Below, piece by piece: positions 47,750 to 58,842 of a stretch of 64,000 nucleotides of DNA (position 1 is the stretch's first letter; each line of letters starts with the position of its first letter). Origin of the DNA: Hyalella azteca. Lineage: Eukaryota; Arthropoda; Malacostraca; Amphipoda; Hyalellidae. The notes under the pieces are model-generated. The model was given only the letters and a program-made list of their open reading frames with translations. It did not search any database and was not told the origin of the DNA. The stretch covers positions 62,001 to 126,000 of the forward strand of contig NW_025932436.1 of NCBI RefSeq assembly GCF_000764305.2, read 5' to 3'. A program made the translations under genes and the position numbers.

Positions 47750-47775
47750 GTGCCCAATCACTTCTTAGTGCCCCT
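47641..47775 (+). repeat. 84-bp-offset duplication of an acceptor site
   Basis: TAATTGTTGTGGATTTATTT then GCTAGGTGCC at 47641 matches TAATTGCTGTGGATTTATTT then GCTAGGTGCC at 47725. Similarity runs on into the exon start (CAAACACTTTGAGTGC against CAATCACTTCTTAGTGC). The upstream copy is a decoy acceptor leading to an early stop. Confidence 0.9.
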
Positions 47776-47993
47776 GCAATCGATGGTGCCACGTCCCGAG
47801 GCATTCAACACGTTCACCACGGAGCTGTGGATCAAGTTCCAGGTGGAAGAAGTTCACTTCGATCGCGACGGTCACATGCAACTGACCTGTAACGCGACAC
47901 TGGCACGTCAGTACCACACCTCAGCACACATCCTTCTCAAGAACCCGCTCATGAGGCGGCCCATGCTGTCGGGCTTCTTTTCTAATGCTTGCG
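47750..47993 (+). CDS. beat: beat-like gene, exon for second half of Ig domain 2
   Basis: Begins after the acceptor TTTGCTAG and reads VPNHFLVPLQSMVPRPEAF in phase 0, continuing directly from NGLR of the previous exon. Later come LWIKFQVEEVHFDRDGHMQL and the second Ig2 cysteine in TCNATLARQY, which carries an NAT glycosylation sequon. The tail LLKNPLMRRPMLSGFF and SNAC leads to the donor GTGAGA at 47994, in phase 1. The order V-P, an L-x-L/F-x-V strand, then L-x-C-x-A-T-[IL] is typical of beat Ig2 C-terminal halves (family knowledge). An almost identical acceptor lies 84 bp upstream (AG at 47664-47665). If used, it would read ten codons and then hit a TGA at 47696, so it is a decoy made by local duplication. 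Confidence 0.9.
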
Positions 47994-49466
47994 GTGAGAA
48001 GAATAATTATGTAGTTATACCAAAAATTAAAAAAAAAAAACTTTGCTGCACGTAGTTATAAAAAAATTTCAAAAGAAACTTTGCTGCTAGTTATACCAAA
48101 AATGTAAAAAAAACTTTGCTGCACGTAGTTTTACCAAAAATTTCAACAAAAATTTGCTGCACGTAGTTATACAAAAAATTCCCAAAAATAAATTTTCTGC
48201 ACGCAGTTATACCAAAAATTAATAAAAAACTTTGCTGCACGTAATTATACCAAAAATAAAAAAAAATAACTTTGCTGAACGTAGTTATACCAAAAATTTC
48301 CAAAAAATAAATTTTCTGCACGTAGTTATAAAAAAAAATTCAAAAAAGCTTTGCTGCACATAGTTATTCCAAAAATTAAAATAGAACTTTGCTGCACGTA
48401 GCTATACAAAAATTTCAAAAAAACTTTGCTGCACGTAGTTATACAAAAAATTTACAAAATAACACTTTGCTGCATCACATAGAGGTTTGTTGATATGGAT
48501 CTCTAATACCCATTAAAGTATGCAATGTAGCAAAGCGACGCAATAATATCTAAGTCTTTCAACAATGATATCGGCATCGTCAGCTCTATTCGCCCATGTT
48601 TGCATGGTGAGATACAGGTTTTTTCTTAAAGATAACTTAATAATAGAACAAATTAGTTAAAATTAATGAATTAAAAATCATAATTAAAATTTTAAAAATT
48701 AATTAATCATGCAAAAATTATAATTAAAAATAAAAATTTAATTAATTAAATAAAAAGTTCTCGTCCGAGTACTTTGAGGGTATTTTTTCAACAATCTGCT
48801 AGCACATAAAAACGCTTGCCACAAGCAACCTGTGCCGCTAACTTTTTTCCATTATAATTTGGTTTCAATTCGTTAAACTGTTACAAGTTGTTTATTTACG
48901 TCCTGTTTTTCTGTATTACGTGTTATTACATATCCTTCGACAGAATATTCCAGCGTTATTTTTGTTTCGTCTTGAAACCAATATTCTGCTAGTTTAATAA
49001 ATGTTTTTCGCTTTCGAGCTTTATTTTGTGCGGCAAATGATTTGAAAATAGTATTTTCAAGTTTGAAAATGGATTATGAGCGCATGTGTTGAAATATAAT
49101 GCGGACATTGCTTGGTCAATCATTAGTTATAGATTGGTCACCAAAATTTATAATATTAAAATATAATTTACGATGTAACAACGTATTTCAATTGTTTAGC
49201 ACAATGTTACCCTGTTTCATCATAAGTAATATCAATGAACCATTCATGTCCTTGGCACCATTTTAAAATAAGTATGCATATTTGTGATTCATCTATGACC
49301 AAATCACTTATCAGTCTGAAATTAATAGGTGTTATGAGACACATTTGGCCGTCTTGTATTTAAATATAATTATTAGTTTAAAATAAAATCGTTCAGTGTG
49401 ACCTGGCAGACAGATCTCGGCACATCGCTCTGCAGTGGCCAGTAAATATGTTTTTTCCTATTGCAG
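47994..49466 (+). other. intron before the C-terminal exon
   Basis: GTGAGA to TTGCAG. The first 500 bases are a tandem array; the rest is AT-rich unique sequence without a recognisable element. Confidence 0.75.
48010..48480. repeat. 37-45-bp A-rich tandem repeat, about 11 units
   Basis: Units read CTTTGCTGCACGTAGTTATA then CCAAAAATTTCAAAAAAA, with A-run length variation. The array begins about 16 bases after the splice donor at 47994. Confidence 0.93.
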
Positions 49467-49771
49467 GTTCTTCACCAGAAGGGAACGTGAGTGCGTGCGC
49501 TTTGTGCTTGCTTATCATTGCGTTGGTTGGGCCAGCTAAACTCTGCGGAGAGTCGTTGAAGCATTTCACGACCAGGACAGATAACCGTGGTCGACTCTCG
49601 CGGCTGCTCCGATCTCAGATTAAAAAGAAAGAAGTATACTGCAAAGAGAGAATAGAGGTTAAAGATCACAATAGAATAGGCATCGCAATGTGCAAGGGAA
49701 TCAAAACTAACAGCAGTCCAACAATTGAACAAACAGCAAACGAATGTATGGACGCGAAAATAATTGTCTGA
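49467..49771 (+). CDS. beat: beat-like gene, C-terminal exon
   Basis: Starts after the acceptor CCTATTGCAG. The phase-1 join gives ACG-SSPEGNVSAC, followed by a short hydrophobic run (ALCLLIIALVGPAKLC) and about 75 polar, Lys/Arg-rich residues ending with TGA at 49769-49771. Beat proteins vary most at the C-terminus; several have a hydrophobic end or a cysteine-rich tail. Here the hydrophobic run could be a short membrane anchor. The long charged tail argues against a simple GPI signal if the whole frame is used. A consensus donor GTGAGT sits at 49487, only 20 bases into the exon, so an alternative splice could remove most of this tail. Assignment rests on acceptor quality, phase and position; the downstream half of the frame could be partly 3' UTR if splicing differs. 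Confidence 0.68.
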
Positions 49772-49937
49772 TCATGGATGCTCAACGTCCAGGAGACGGA
49801 CACGCTCAGGCTTTGATCTGTAAATTGTATGTGTGTTGGCACAGAAGTTAGACCGGGGCAAAAATTGATTCTTTGCATATGAACATATAAATGGCTCAAA
49901 TGCAAGCCATGGTATGAGAAAACATAAGTTTTAATGA

Positions 49938-50042
49938 AATAAAATAGAACTTGAGAGAGATACACACACATGGAAGCGCTTGCCACGGTAATGTATATAA
50001 TTATTGTGCGAGAAAGATTAATACAGCTTTTGCTGAATAAAC
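49938..50042 (+). promoter_or_regulatory. candidate poly(A) signals of the beat-like gene
   Basis: AATAAA occurs at 49938-49943 and again at 50037-50042, 167 and 266 bases after the stop codon. Both are on the coding strand and suitably placed for 3' end formation. AATAAA is frequent by chance in AT-rich DNA, so this is supportive only. Confidence 0.4.
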
Positions 50043-53000
50043 TTAGGACAAAATTTCGTCTCTCAATAAATAACTAGAATTCTGAAAACTGAAAGAACTA
50101 ACAAACATATTACCCCAGTCACTTGATTCATTCTTGAATAATTCAAGTAATTTCCTTGAATTGAATAAGTCAATGTGATTGCTTCAAAACATTACGTTTT
50201 TGATCGTTTATATTGGCTTTAGTTTTCGTATGTGAAGTTTAAGATTGCTTAACAAGAAGAATTACAGTTAAAAGATACATTTTCCCGTAAATCAAAACCA
50301 TAATAAAAAAATTAACGTTGATTTTCTTAAATGTATATATCAGCTTGAGGTCACTTATGAACTAGATTTTTTATGATCGCGAAGCACTAGCAAAAAGCAC
50401 TCCAATAGTTGAAAGATTGTCGGTACGATGATAATTTAAAACGATGTTTATTCGTTCTTTTTTAAGCCTATATTTAAGGTAACGAACACATTCTACAGCT
50501 TTTCAAAGTTTTCAAATTTGAAATTCTTACTTCAAGTCTTAATCAGAAATTATTTTGTGTCAGAAACTTGTTACCATAACATATTCAAATAATCATTTGG
50601 TATAATTTGTTCGTTTCTTATAGATCGAACTTTTGTGAGGCGTAGAGTTCCCAGAATGAACCCGTGTTTCACCATGTAATAATTTTACTCTGAAGGTTAA
50701 AAAACAATTCAATTCATTCAAATAATACTACAAACAATTAAAAAAAATTCTTACACGAGGACATTTTCTTTAATAGAGAACTCCTGAATATGTTGGATTT
50801 TAGCAAACTTCAACCACGTGTAGATGACATTTCTATTTAAAATGTCCATTGTGAATTTATTTTCTTTCAGGCAATTTCAATGTATAATTATGATTGATGT
50901 ATCATTCCGAGAAATTTAGCTTCTACTGACCATGTAATATATGTGAATGTAACTATATTGAGCTCAGGATATTCTTTAGGTCTATAGGAATGAGCACTAC
51001 GTTCATTTCTGTAAACTGTCTCAGGAATTATTGATTTTAGTATTCATAATGATTTTTCATAAGAAAAGTATGATGAAGCATCAGAATACATATTTCCGAA
51101 AAATCAATATTACTTACGCGTGGCCCACGAAGTTGTCTTTCTACCTGATGTGTTTAGGCATTTATAAATTAGGCGCATCATATATTTTAAAAGATACAAT
51201 TACTTTTTGTCGAAGATTTTTTTTCTGGCTTAGTGGCTCCACATCAGGCGCTTAGTAGAACTAAACTTTAATGAGAGCGAGACTTGCCTCGGTTGATCCA
51301 GCGACTAAATTAATATAAAACAAATATAATAATCACTAAATAAATAAGCATGCTGGAAAAATACAGTTCATTTAATACAACAATTTCTACGTGAATCAAG
51401 TTGGAAGTCCACACATTTTGAGAATTTGCGCAGTATTCATGCCATTTTGCAGCGAATTTTCATATTGTAGTAGGAAAATTTAAAAGTTATTTGATTAAGA
51501 AATTGTAGGGGAAAGACATTTACCGAATAATCATACACAATATAAAAATTATTCCATAAAAATATCTTACAGATTAGTTTAATGTAATGAAAATATTTTC
51601 ATTTACTTTTGTCATAGCTTTTTTTAGTAGCATTACTGTAGTATTTCTTCGGTAGCATTACTGTGGCTCACTGCGTTTCTTCTTAATGCTGACTATCAAC
51701 AATAAAAAGTGAATATAGGAACTGTGAAGGTTTCTGAAATCATATAATTGGAATACAGCAATTAGTTTCCCAATTGGAATTGGGTTGTAAATTCCTTACT
51801 TCGTGATCATTCGATTTATTCGTGAGCGGGCGTTTCCATTTACATGTTCCGTCAAAAATTTTATAGTATTATTTCAAGCAAATTTTTGGTACAGCAATTT
51901 TTAATTTTGCAGCGCGTGACATCATAAACTATATATCCAATAAAGTATTTGCATTTAGAACCTACAAATAACACACATCTATTAAACCTCAGAAAATAAC
52001 GTCAATTGTAATTAGAAATGTACAAAAATTATTAACCCTTTGATTAGCTTTTATTTGTCTTTGATTAATTATTTGTCATTGGCTGTAATTGAGTATGGGT
52101 CATAGCGTGGCCTACTCATCGCTGATGAAGTTTAAAGTGCAACCTGCATTATAATATAAGGTCAATAGTCGTGTACATGGTAGAAAAGCGTAAATTTTTA
52201 TCAGCCTAATTTACATAATAATTATTAATTACATGCTAGTTAGTGGGAATTGATTCATTTATTCTAAATTTTATGGCATTCCTTATTATGTTTTAATCGT
52301 GGATGGGCACTTAAATATTTCTCAATATTTTTATTAAGAAACTTCACAACGTGAAGTTATGAATGGTAAGGTAGCATTCACTAAAATGCTGAAATTGTAA
52401 ATAACTTATTGGTAATTAGGTTTAAGCTAACACAGCTAATTTGTAGAAGTACTAAAGTAAAAGATATAAAATATTTAATTTATCGATATTCTGTATCTCT
52501 GAAAATAATTTAAACGAGAGGCTATTAATTTTAATTAAAAAAAGCTTGTGGTACAACCAAATCTTGTCTAATACATCGCTGCTTTTTAATGTATTTTGCT
52601 GAGATAGTTTATCTATTGACAAATAATCATGTCAACTCAAAATAAATTTAAAGTGTAAAATACTACTGACTTTCATTTGTATGATGTATCCTTATGTTTT
52701 TAAAGGTTTCTCCGATGTCATCTAGCATGCAACTCAGCTCGGTGCCAAGATGGGATGTTAAGCTCACGATTGGCACAAGTTGCCTTCGAGACTTAGTCTA
52801 TTATTAATCCGCTATGATTTGTTATTGTTATGTTATAGCTGCTAAAATCTTCCTATTTGACGTCACTAAAGTGCGAAATAAGCAACATGCGAAAACTTTT
52901 TGTCAATTTTATAGTTCTATAACTTAAATTTTCAGGTAACTACATATTTCTGGACTTTATAGATTTTTTTCTTGACAAGTGCTGAGAAGAGAAATTTAGA

Positions 53001-54503
53001 GCTCGAAATAAACCAATTATTTCAAATCTCTTTACATCAATAGTCATCAATCATCAACATGTACATCAATACCTATCGTTTACTTTGATTCCTGTAAATG
53101 TATAGTTGTGTTCGTGTAGGGAATCAGTTGGAATATTACAGTCACTGCGTTCTTCAGGAAACGACTTGAAAATAAAGTTTGTCATTTTGAATGTAAAGTA
53201 TCTTGCTTAGTTCCAAACGTCTTGCTCTCATCCGCCGGAGCTGTCTCGAAATCGAGAGCAATAAGACCATCCTAATTTGACTAGCAATGCCTGTAGAATC
53301 ATCTCGATATGCTACCTCTGCTGAGACTCGATCTCGATCGCAATCCGGGCTCGGAATTCGCTTTCTAAGGACGAGCATAATCTCAAGTGTTGACCCAAAT
53401 CATACCTTCTCGATCTGGCATTCATGAAACGATTTGCAGGCGGAATAGAGAGCTGCGTTTCAGCTTCGAATTTTGCCTCGGAGCGGCTTTCGATCGCCGC
53501 GCTTCTGAAATCACGCTCTCCACTTAAATCAAATTTCTTAATCTATAATTTAAAGTTGAGTTCAAGTTGATATTAGCAGGATTTTCGTACCATGTTTGTT
53601 TTATTTCTAGATGTTTACTTCTGCAATTTGTCTCTCAATTTTGAAGTTATAGAAAAAAACATATAGAAGCGAAATTCCATTGCAACCTTTATTGGTCCAG
53701 CTTTTAAATCAAAATTTAATTTTTAAAGGATCTATTGCATAATGTAACTTTTTTTTAATGTTTCGAAAGCGAGAGAGATTTTGCTATTTCCCCTATTTTT
53801 TTAAGTTTTCCTTCGTTTTAATGCAGGAATTAAAGTAAAATTGTATTCAAGAGTGTTTTTCAACAAATGATCAAAATAATATGTTAATGGTAAATAGAAA
53901 TAATAGACAAAATACGTAAATCCTTTAACGGAAAAAATGAAAATTAACGAAAATTACAGTCTCTTGCAATCCAGTCTCCTTATGAACTGCCAAAGGAACA
54001 AAATAAATTTCTTGGTCCTGTTCAAGTTGAATATACAATTAATTTTACACAATCTTAAGTGTCAATATAGTAATAAGTCGATGTAATAATTATCAGCTAA
54101 ATCTATATTGTGTTCTTTAGTGCATTTTGGAAAGGTAGTGCATTTTTGCAGCTAATCAATTGATTACAAATACAGTAGTAATTGATTACAAATACAGTAG
54201 CAATTTTTCCCGCTGTTACCATAATAATGCTTTTATTCAACTGAATGTTATTTGAAACTTCTAATGTTTACAGAGGTAACATATTTTCATTTTGAAGCGC
54301 AGTGCTCAAATTATCAAGACAACTATAAGATTTGTCCAGCTTTGAATTCACGAGATACGGAAACTTATTATAGTTGATCTATAATCACAATTGGCTGAAA
54401 GCGATATATTTATTAGAAGAACATTTTTTAGACAAAATTTCTTTCGCATCATTCATATCTGCCACTTTCAGACAATTTTATGTAATTAGAGATATACACT
54501 CTC

Positions 54504-54534
54504 TGCAGGTTCGTCCATTTTGGACGAACCTGCA
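54504..54534. repeat. perfect 14-bp hairpin with 3-base loop
   Basis: TGCAGGTTCGTCCA, loop TTT, TGGACGAACCTGCA. No mismatch and a GC-rich stem in AT-rich surroundings. No T-run follows. Confidence 0.92.
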
Positions 54535-55119
54535 ATTTCTCAAAATCTTTCACAAATTTCAAAATATTCTTCGAAATGTGGCCGCAGTCTGAAAAACTTC
54601 AATGTCCTCAACCATATTTGGACTGTCCTATCTCTGAAATATTCGACCACCACATTCATGTTTGAACGCCTTGGTTATATTTGAAAACACCAGTTATATT
54701 TTGACACCACAATCACATGTCCAGTGCGGTCTAAATACCTGCACAAGACGCGTTGTTCACAGCCCTCATATGAGCATCTCTTTGCAAGGCCAGCATTCGC
54801 AGTCATTGAGGGGAAGCTGTCGAATCCTCGGGCGCCATAAGAAGACAATTTACATTCACAACTGGTCCTAAGGAGGAGCGGAGGGGTGGATGTATGCAAG
54901 GTGCATGGAAGATGTCCACACGTAACCTTGCTTGTCCATGCTGGCTAAAGCTTCTAGACTGAGAATGTGCTGTGAGATTTAGGCGTCTCGTAACCAAACT
55001 GGAAAGAAATGCTTGTCATGTTGTTGTACAAAGAGTATAAAAGTGTTTCGTTGTATCGCACAAAAAGGTGATTTGGACACATTGTGCAAAAGGGGATGCA
55101 CTTGCTTTCCCACAGTACA

Positions 55120-55268
55120 AAAAAATATAACTCAGTACTCACTGAGGTGAGTGAAAGAGAGCGCATTTTCTCGTCGACGAAAACGTGAAGTCACGGACAG
55201 ACGAACAGACAAACGGACATGACGAGCACAATAGTGCCTTTTGTCCATAAATGAGAAAATGAGCTAAA
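55120..55268 (+). repeat. dispersed palindrome-rich repeat, copy 4
   Basis: ACTCACTGAGGTGAGT (palindrome partly lost), AGCGCATTTTCTCGTCGACG, a diverged tetranucleotide tract (ACGAACAGACAAACGG), GACATGACGAGCACAATAG and distal GAGAAAATGAGCT. Confidence 0.88.
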
Positions 55269-55614
55269 TTAAAGGACCGTCCTTGCATTGATAAGTCCCT
55301 CTGCTGTCTCAAAGGAGATCAGATTGACCAACAAAAATTGCATCGCTATTTGGGCACTCTTTAACTCCATTTAGCAACTTGCTTATTTCACACGTTTTCT
55401 GCGCGATTTGTATAGACACGTAAAACTGCTGCATGTCCGCAGTTTTATTAAAGGTCAGCAAAGTTTTTTCAGAGTGTTCACGCGAATAGAACACTATTGA
55501 AGGCATGCGAAAGTACTGTTCCATTTACGATTGAAACGAATTTAACAGGAATTTAAAAGTAAAGAAAATATCCAAAAAGTTCACCATTTCTTATAAGAGA
55601 AAACGTTTCTTAGC

Positions 55615-55649
55615 CCAGCTCCATCGTCAGTTGGAGACGATGGAGCTGG
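55615..55649. repeat. perfect 14-bp hairpin with 7-base loop
   Basis: CCAGCTCCATCGTC, loop AGTTGGA, GACGATGGAGCTGG. Two further pairs (AG/CT) form beyond one mismatch. Confidence 0.92.
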
Positions 55650-56439
55650 ACTGAAATTCGAAAACCTGAAATTAGTTTCCATTCAAGGAGTACCAAGTTT
55701 GGAAAAAATTTCTCTTTACGCAAAAACATATTTTTGCGTAATCAAATGTTTACTGGAAGTTGTGGTAAAGTCGAGAGGCAAAGGATGCAGCATTCAGATA
55801 TTCCTGATGTTTTTATTTATTGCCGATACGACAAGATTTGTCACTCATAGAAATTCACGCTCTCCACTGAACCGAGTTAGGATTTTCCTCCCTAGAAATA
55901 AAGAAGGATATCGGAAGTCGAATGTCATCGTCCACGGCTGGAATGGGATCAGCAGCTCAATGCACTTCGAATAAAAATATCATGTAAAGTACCGTAGAAT
56001 AATTCATGTTTTATTGTTTTCTCATAATTATATATCATTTTCTATCTGATTCTTGATATTAATTATTTAAAGCTTCGTCACTGCTTTTTGTTTTATACTC
56101 AGTGTAAGTCATTGTATTCGAAGTAAGCTTTAGGGGTAAAAAGAATTGTTCCAGAAAGAAATCGAAGGGTGTTCATAATATGCATGGAAGGGCTTGACAG
56201 TATATCGAACCTGAATGAAATGATTCTAATCCGTTTTTTCATACACAAAAAGTAGGGACTTCTCTAATCAACAACATATTATAATCAAATCAACAACATT
56301 AAATAATTTTTGCCTTTAAAATGTCATTGTTAGTTTTGCGCCATTTTCTGTGAGGCTATAAATTGATATTGATTTCACTAACATACCTGCAATTAGTCCT
56401 GTTGTAACATTAGCGATATTAATGCCCTTGTTCACGTTA

Positions 56440-56699
56440 CTACACGGACAAAAAGTCCAATCTTAAAGCTACCAGCGGATCATCAAACTGCATAAGTGCA
56501 AGTTTCAAGCGGCCAATATCTTCGACTTCTTCGTTGACGTTCTGAAAACTGCCACCCACTTACGGATGCAAGTGAACTCCACGACGCTTGCTCCACCGAG
56601 CACGATGGGATTCAGCTGAATAAGAGGGACCGGAGAACTCACTCCTTTTAGGACGACCTCAATATCGTTCTCAGGCGTCGCGGGGACTCCAATGAAAGA
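56440..56699 (-). pseudogene. unrecognised minus-strand coding relic with a frame change
   Basis: The segment is GC-richer than its flanks and protein-like in two minus-strand frames. From 56699 one frame is open (V-P-A-T-P-E-N-D-I-E-V-V-L-K-G-V, then VPLIQLNPIVLGGASVVEF and a Cys). Between the two parts lie a donor-like GTAAGT and an acceptor-like TTTTCAG only 22 bases apart. After them another frame continues (VNEEVEDIGRLKLALMQFDD, then PLVALRLDFLSV) to a TAG at 56440-56442. A 22-base intron is too short for arthropods. So this is either a frameshifted relic or two exons whose partners I cannot see. A stop lies directly upstream. I do not recognise the family. Confidence 0.35.
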
Positions 56700-58842
56700 T
56701 TATGTTTGTATATGGTAATGCAATATTGACTATCTCTGACAGACCCGAGGCATGTGCAGGTCGAGAAGGTAAACTAAACTGAATTTTCGATTACGTAAAC
56801 TTTAAAGCTAACGGGTGACGAGGTTTCTTCATATGGGGTGCAGCATTGCTGCAGACTGCGCGCATACATGCTGCATGCTGCAGTGCAGCTATATGTTCCA
56901 GAGATGTCGTGGTTTGTTTTCCTAACATTTCCTTAACACTTTTACGTTCTGTCCCAAAATAAAAGTGACTTAAAGAATGGTTTCGAAACATCAGCATTCA
57001 TACATTCATCCTGAAATAAGAATTAAGCATTTATACTGCCTGGCTTCAGTGAGAACTGTGTTGCCAGAAACTTTACTTCGCTTCAGAGCGCAGTTTTCCC
57101 TCAGTTGTCTTCAGAAAATTGTATGGATACAAAATTTAATGTACACAACAATGTATGGATAAAATTTACGGGGATGACATTTTCAGGACTTTATTTATTC
57201 ATGTTTTTTTAACTTCATCCCAGTTAATAATATGACCGTTTTTTTATAATCAGTTTTAAATCATAAATTTACGTAATGGCTGTGGACTAAGATAACAATT
57301 CATTATTAATTATTTTACTTTCACGCTTCATCAGATTTTTAGGAGAAATGGCATACTAAAAAAACTTTTTGTAGAAGTTTCCCAGTTTCGTGAACTTCGT
57401 AAAGTGCGCATGACGTATAATTTATTTTATCTCTTTAGTTTCTAGCGTAAAAATTCACAAGAAATAAAATTTTCTTTTGTCTCGCCCCACTCATGCTGTT
57501 TTTTGAAATTGAAATTTAAAATAGACAATGAGCTAAAGAAAGCTTGTAGTGGCCGACGAAATAAATAATTCCTTGAAGATAATGAATCTCAGGCATGAAA
57601 GAGGCGAGTAGGAGATTAATGGCGATACTTTATAAAATCGAGCAGCGGCGACAACATGTGACCGGAGACCGGTGGGGGTGGGGGATATTTCATAAAAAGA
57701 ATCAGTAAGGAGAGGAGGATAAGGAGGGATGGGCGGTGTGAAAATATGCACAATATGGACTATAATTTAGCGAGCTTTGTTTTTGTGCCTCAATGCATGG
57801 GGACAGGAATAGACTCCATTAGATGGCGTAGTAGCAACTGGTCCTAAACTTTTATACGGTCACAATTTAGATGATCTTTCGAATTAGATTTACTTATTAT
57901 TGCAATGAAATCTACTGATTTGAAACGTGCACACTGCACAATATAGCGACGAAAAGAAATAGTAATGGAAAAATATTTTGTTCTATTGGAAATGAAAGTT
58001 TTTAAATTGGTGTGTAGAAACTGATTGGTTAACCGAATTCAATTTTACTATTCAGTTTTATACCGAACTCGGGCATATATTTTTAATTCCCTCATCATAA
58101 TTTCGTACATTACTTTGACAATATGTTGTTCATTGAACATATGCAAGTCATGAATTAAATGGAGATTCTTACGTTGTATTTCAAGTGAGATTGCATGTAT
58201 TAAAATTTGGCCTTTGATATCCACAATCTCTTACTTTGAGTTTCTTGACAATTTTTTTGAATCGATGAATAATGCAGAGGGGAATTAGACTCATTATTGA
58301 AATTAGACTTATATGGAGAAATAATTCTCAATATGATTTAATAATATAATTTAATCATGAAATCATAATATAATTAGTGATATAATACTATTGGTGTTCT
58401 TTTAAGAGATCTTCTCGAAATCAATGGTTGGAGATCATCATAATCATTGTCAATTCAACGTCCTAGGGCTGGCCGTACATGCGGCTCCGATAATAACATA
58501 ACGGGCCGTTCACGACGCTGTTCCAAACCGGTCGCGAATGCGGGACGTTTCTGTTATTCGGCAAACTGAGAATTAACGACGTCTGCAGTAAAATTATGTG
58601 GTTTTAATAACCCTTGACGACTGCAATAACTGCCAGCATGAGGGATGAGACTGCTTTACGACTCTAGGATCTTGTTTCGACGACTTCTTCGCTCAGTCTC
58701 TGCGCTTTGTTACTTTTGTATCGGGAAGTTTATGTTCCATCTGAATCTTCTGTATTTGTTGTATTTATTTGAATGTGATTTTTTTAAATATCGCTTCGCA
58801 AATGGTTACTCAATTTATCATGAAAAATTTCTTAACGTAATG

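Larger units (their letters stand above)
18419..49771 (+). other. beat: beat-family gene locus, five recognised coding exons
   Basis: Gene-level entry. The recognised exons are 18419-18536 (signal peptide), 35860-36062 (first half of Ig1), about 44705-44910 (first half of Ig2), 47750-47993 (second half of Ig2) and 49467-49771 (C-terminus). Three of the four joins can be tested, since the exons involved are contiguous in the protein. Exon 1 to exon 2 joins in phase 1, the Ig2 halves join in phase 0, and Ig2 joins the C-terminal exon in phase 1, all without frame loss and with GT/AG borders. Beat proteins in Drosophila are Ig-superfamily axon-guidance factors that bind Side-family receptors; that role is family knowledge. 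Order, spacing and motif content match the family, but the subgroup (beat-I to beat-VII) is not resolved. An exon for the second half of Ig1 is expected between 36.1 and 44.7 kb and was not found. Confidence 0.85.
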
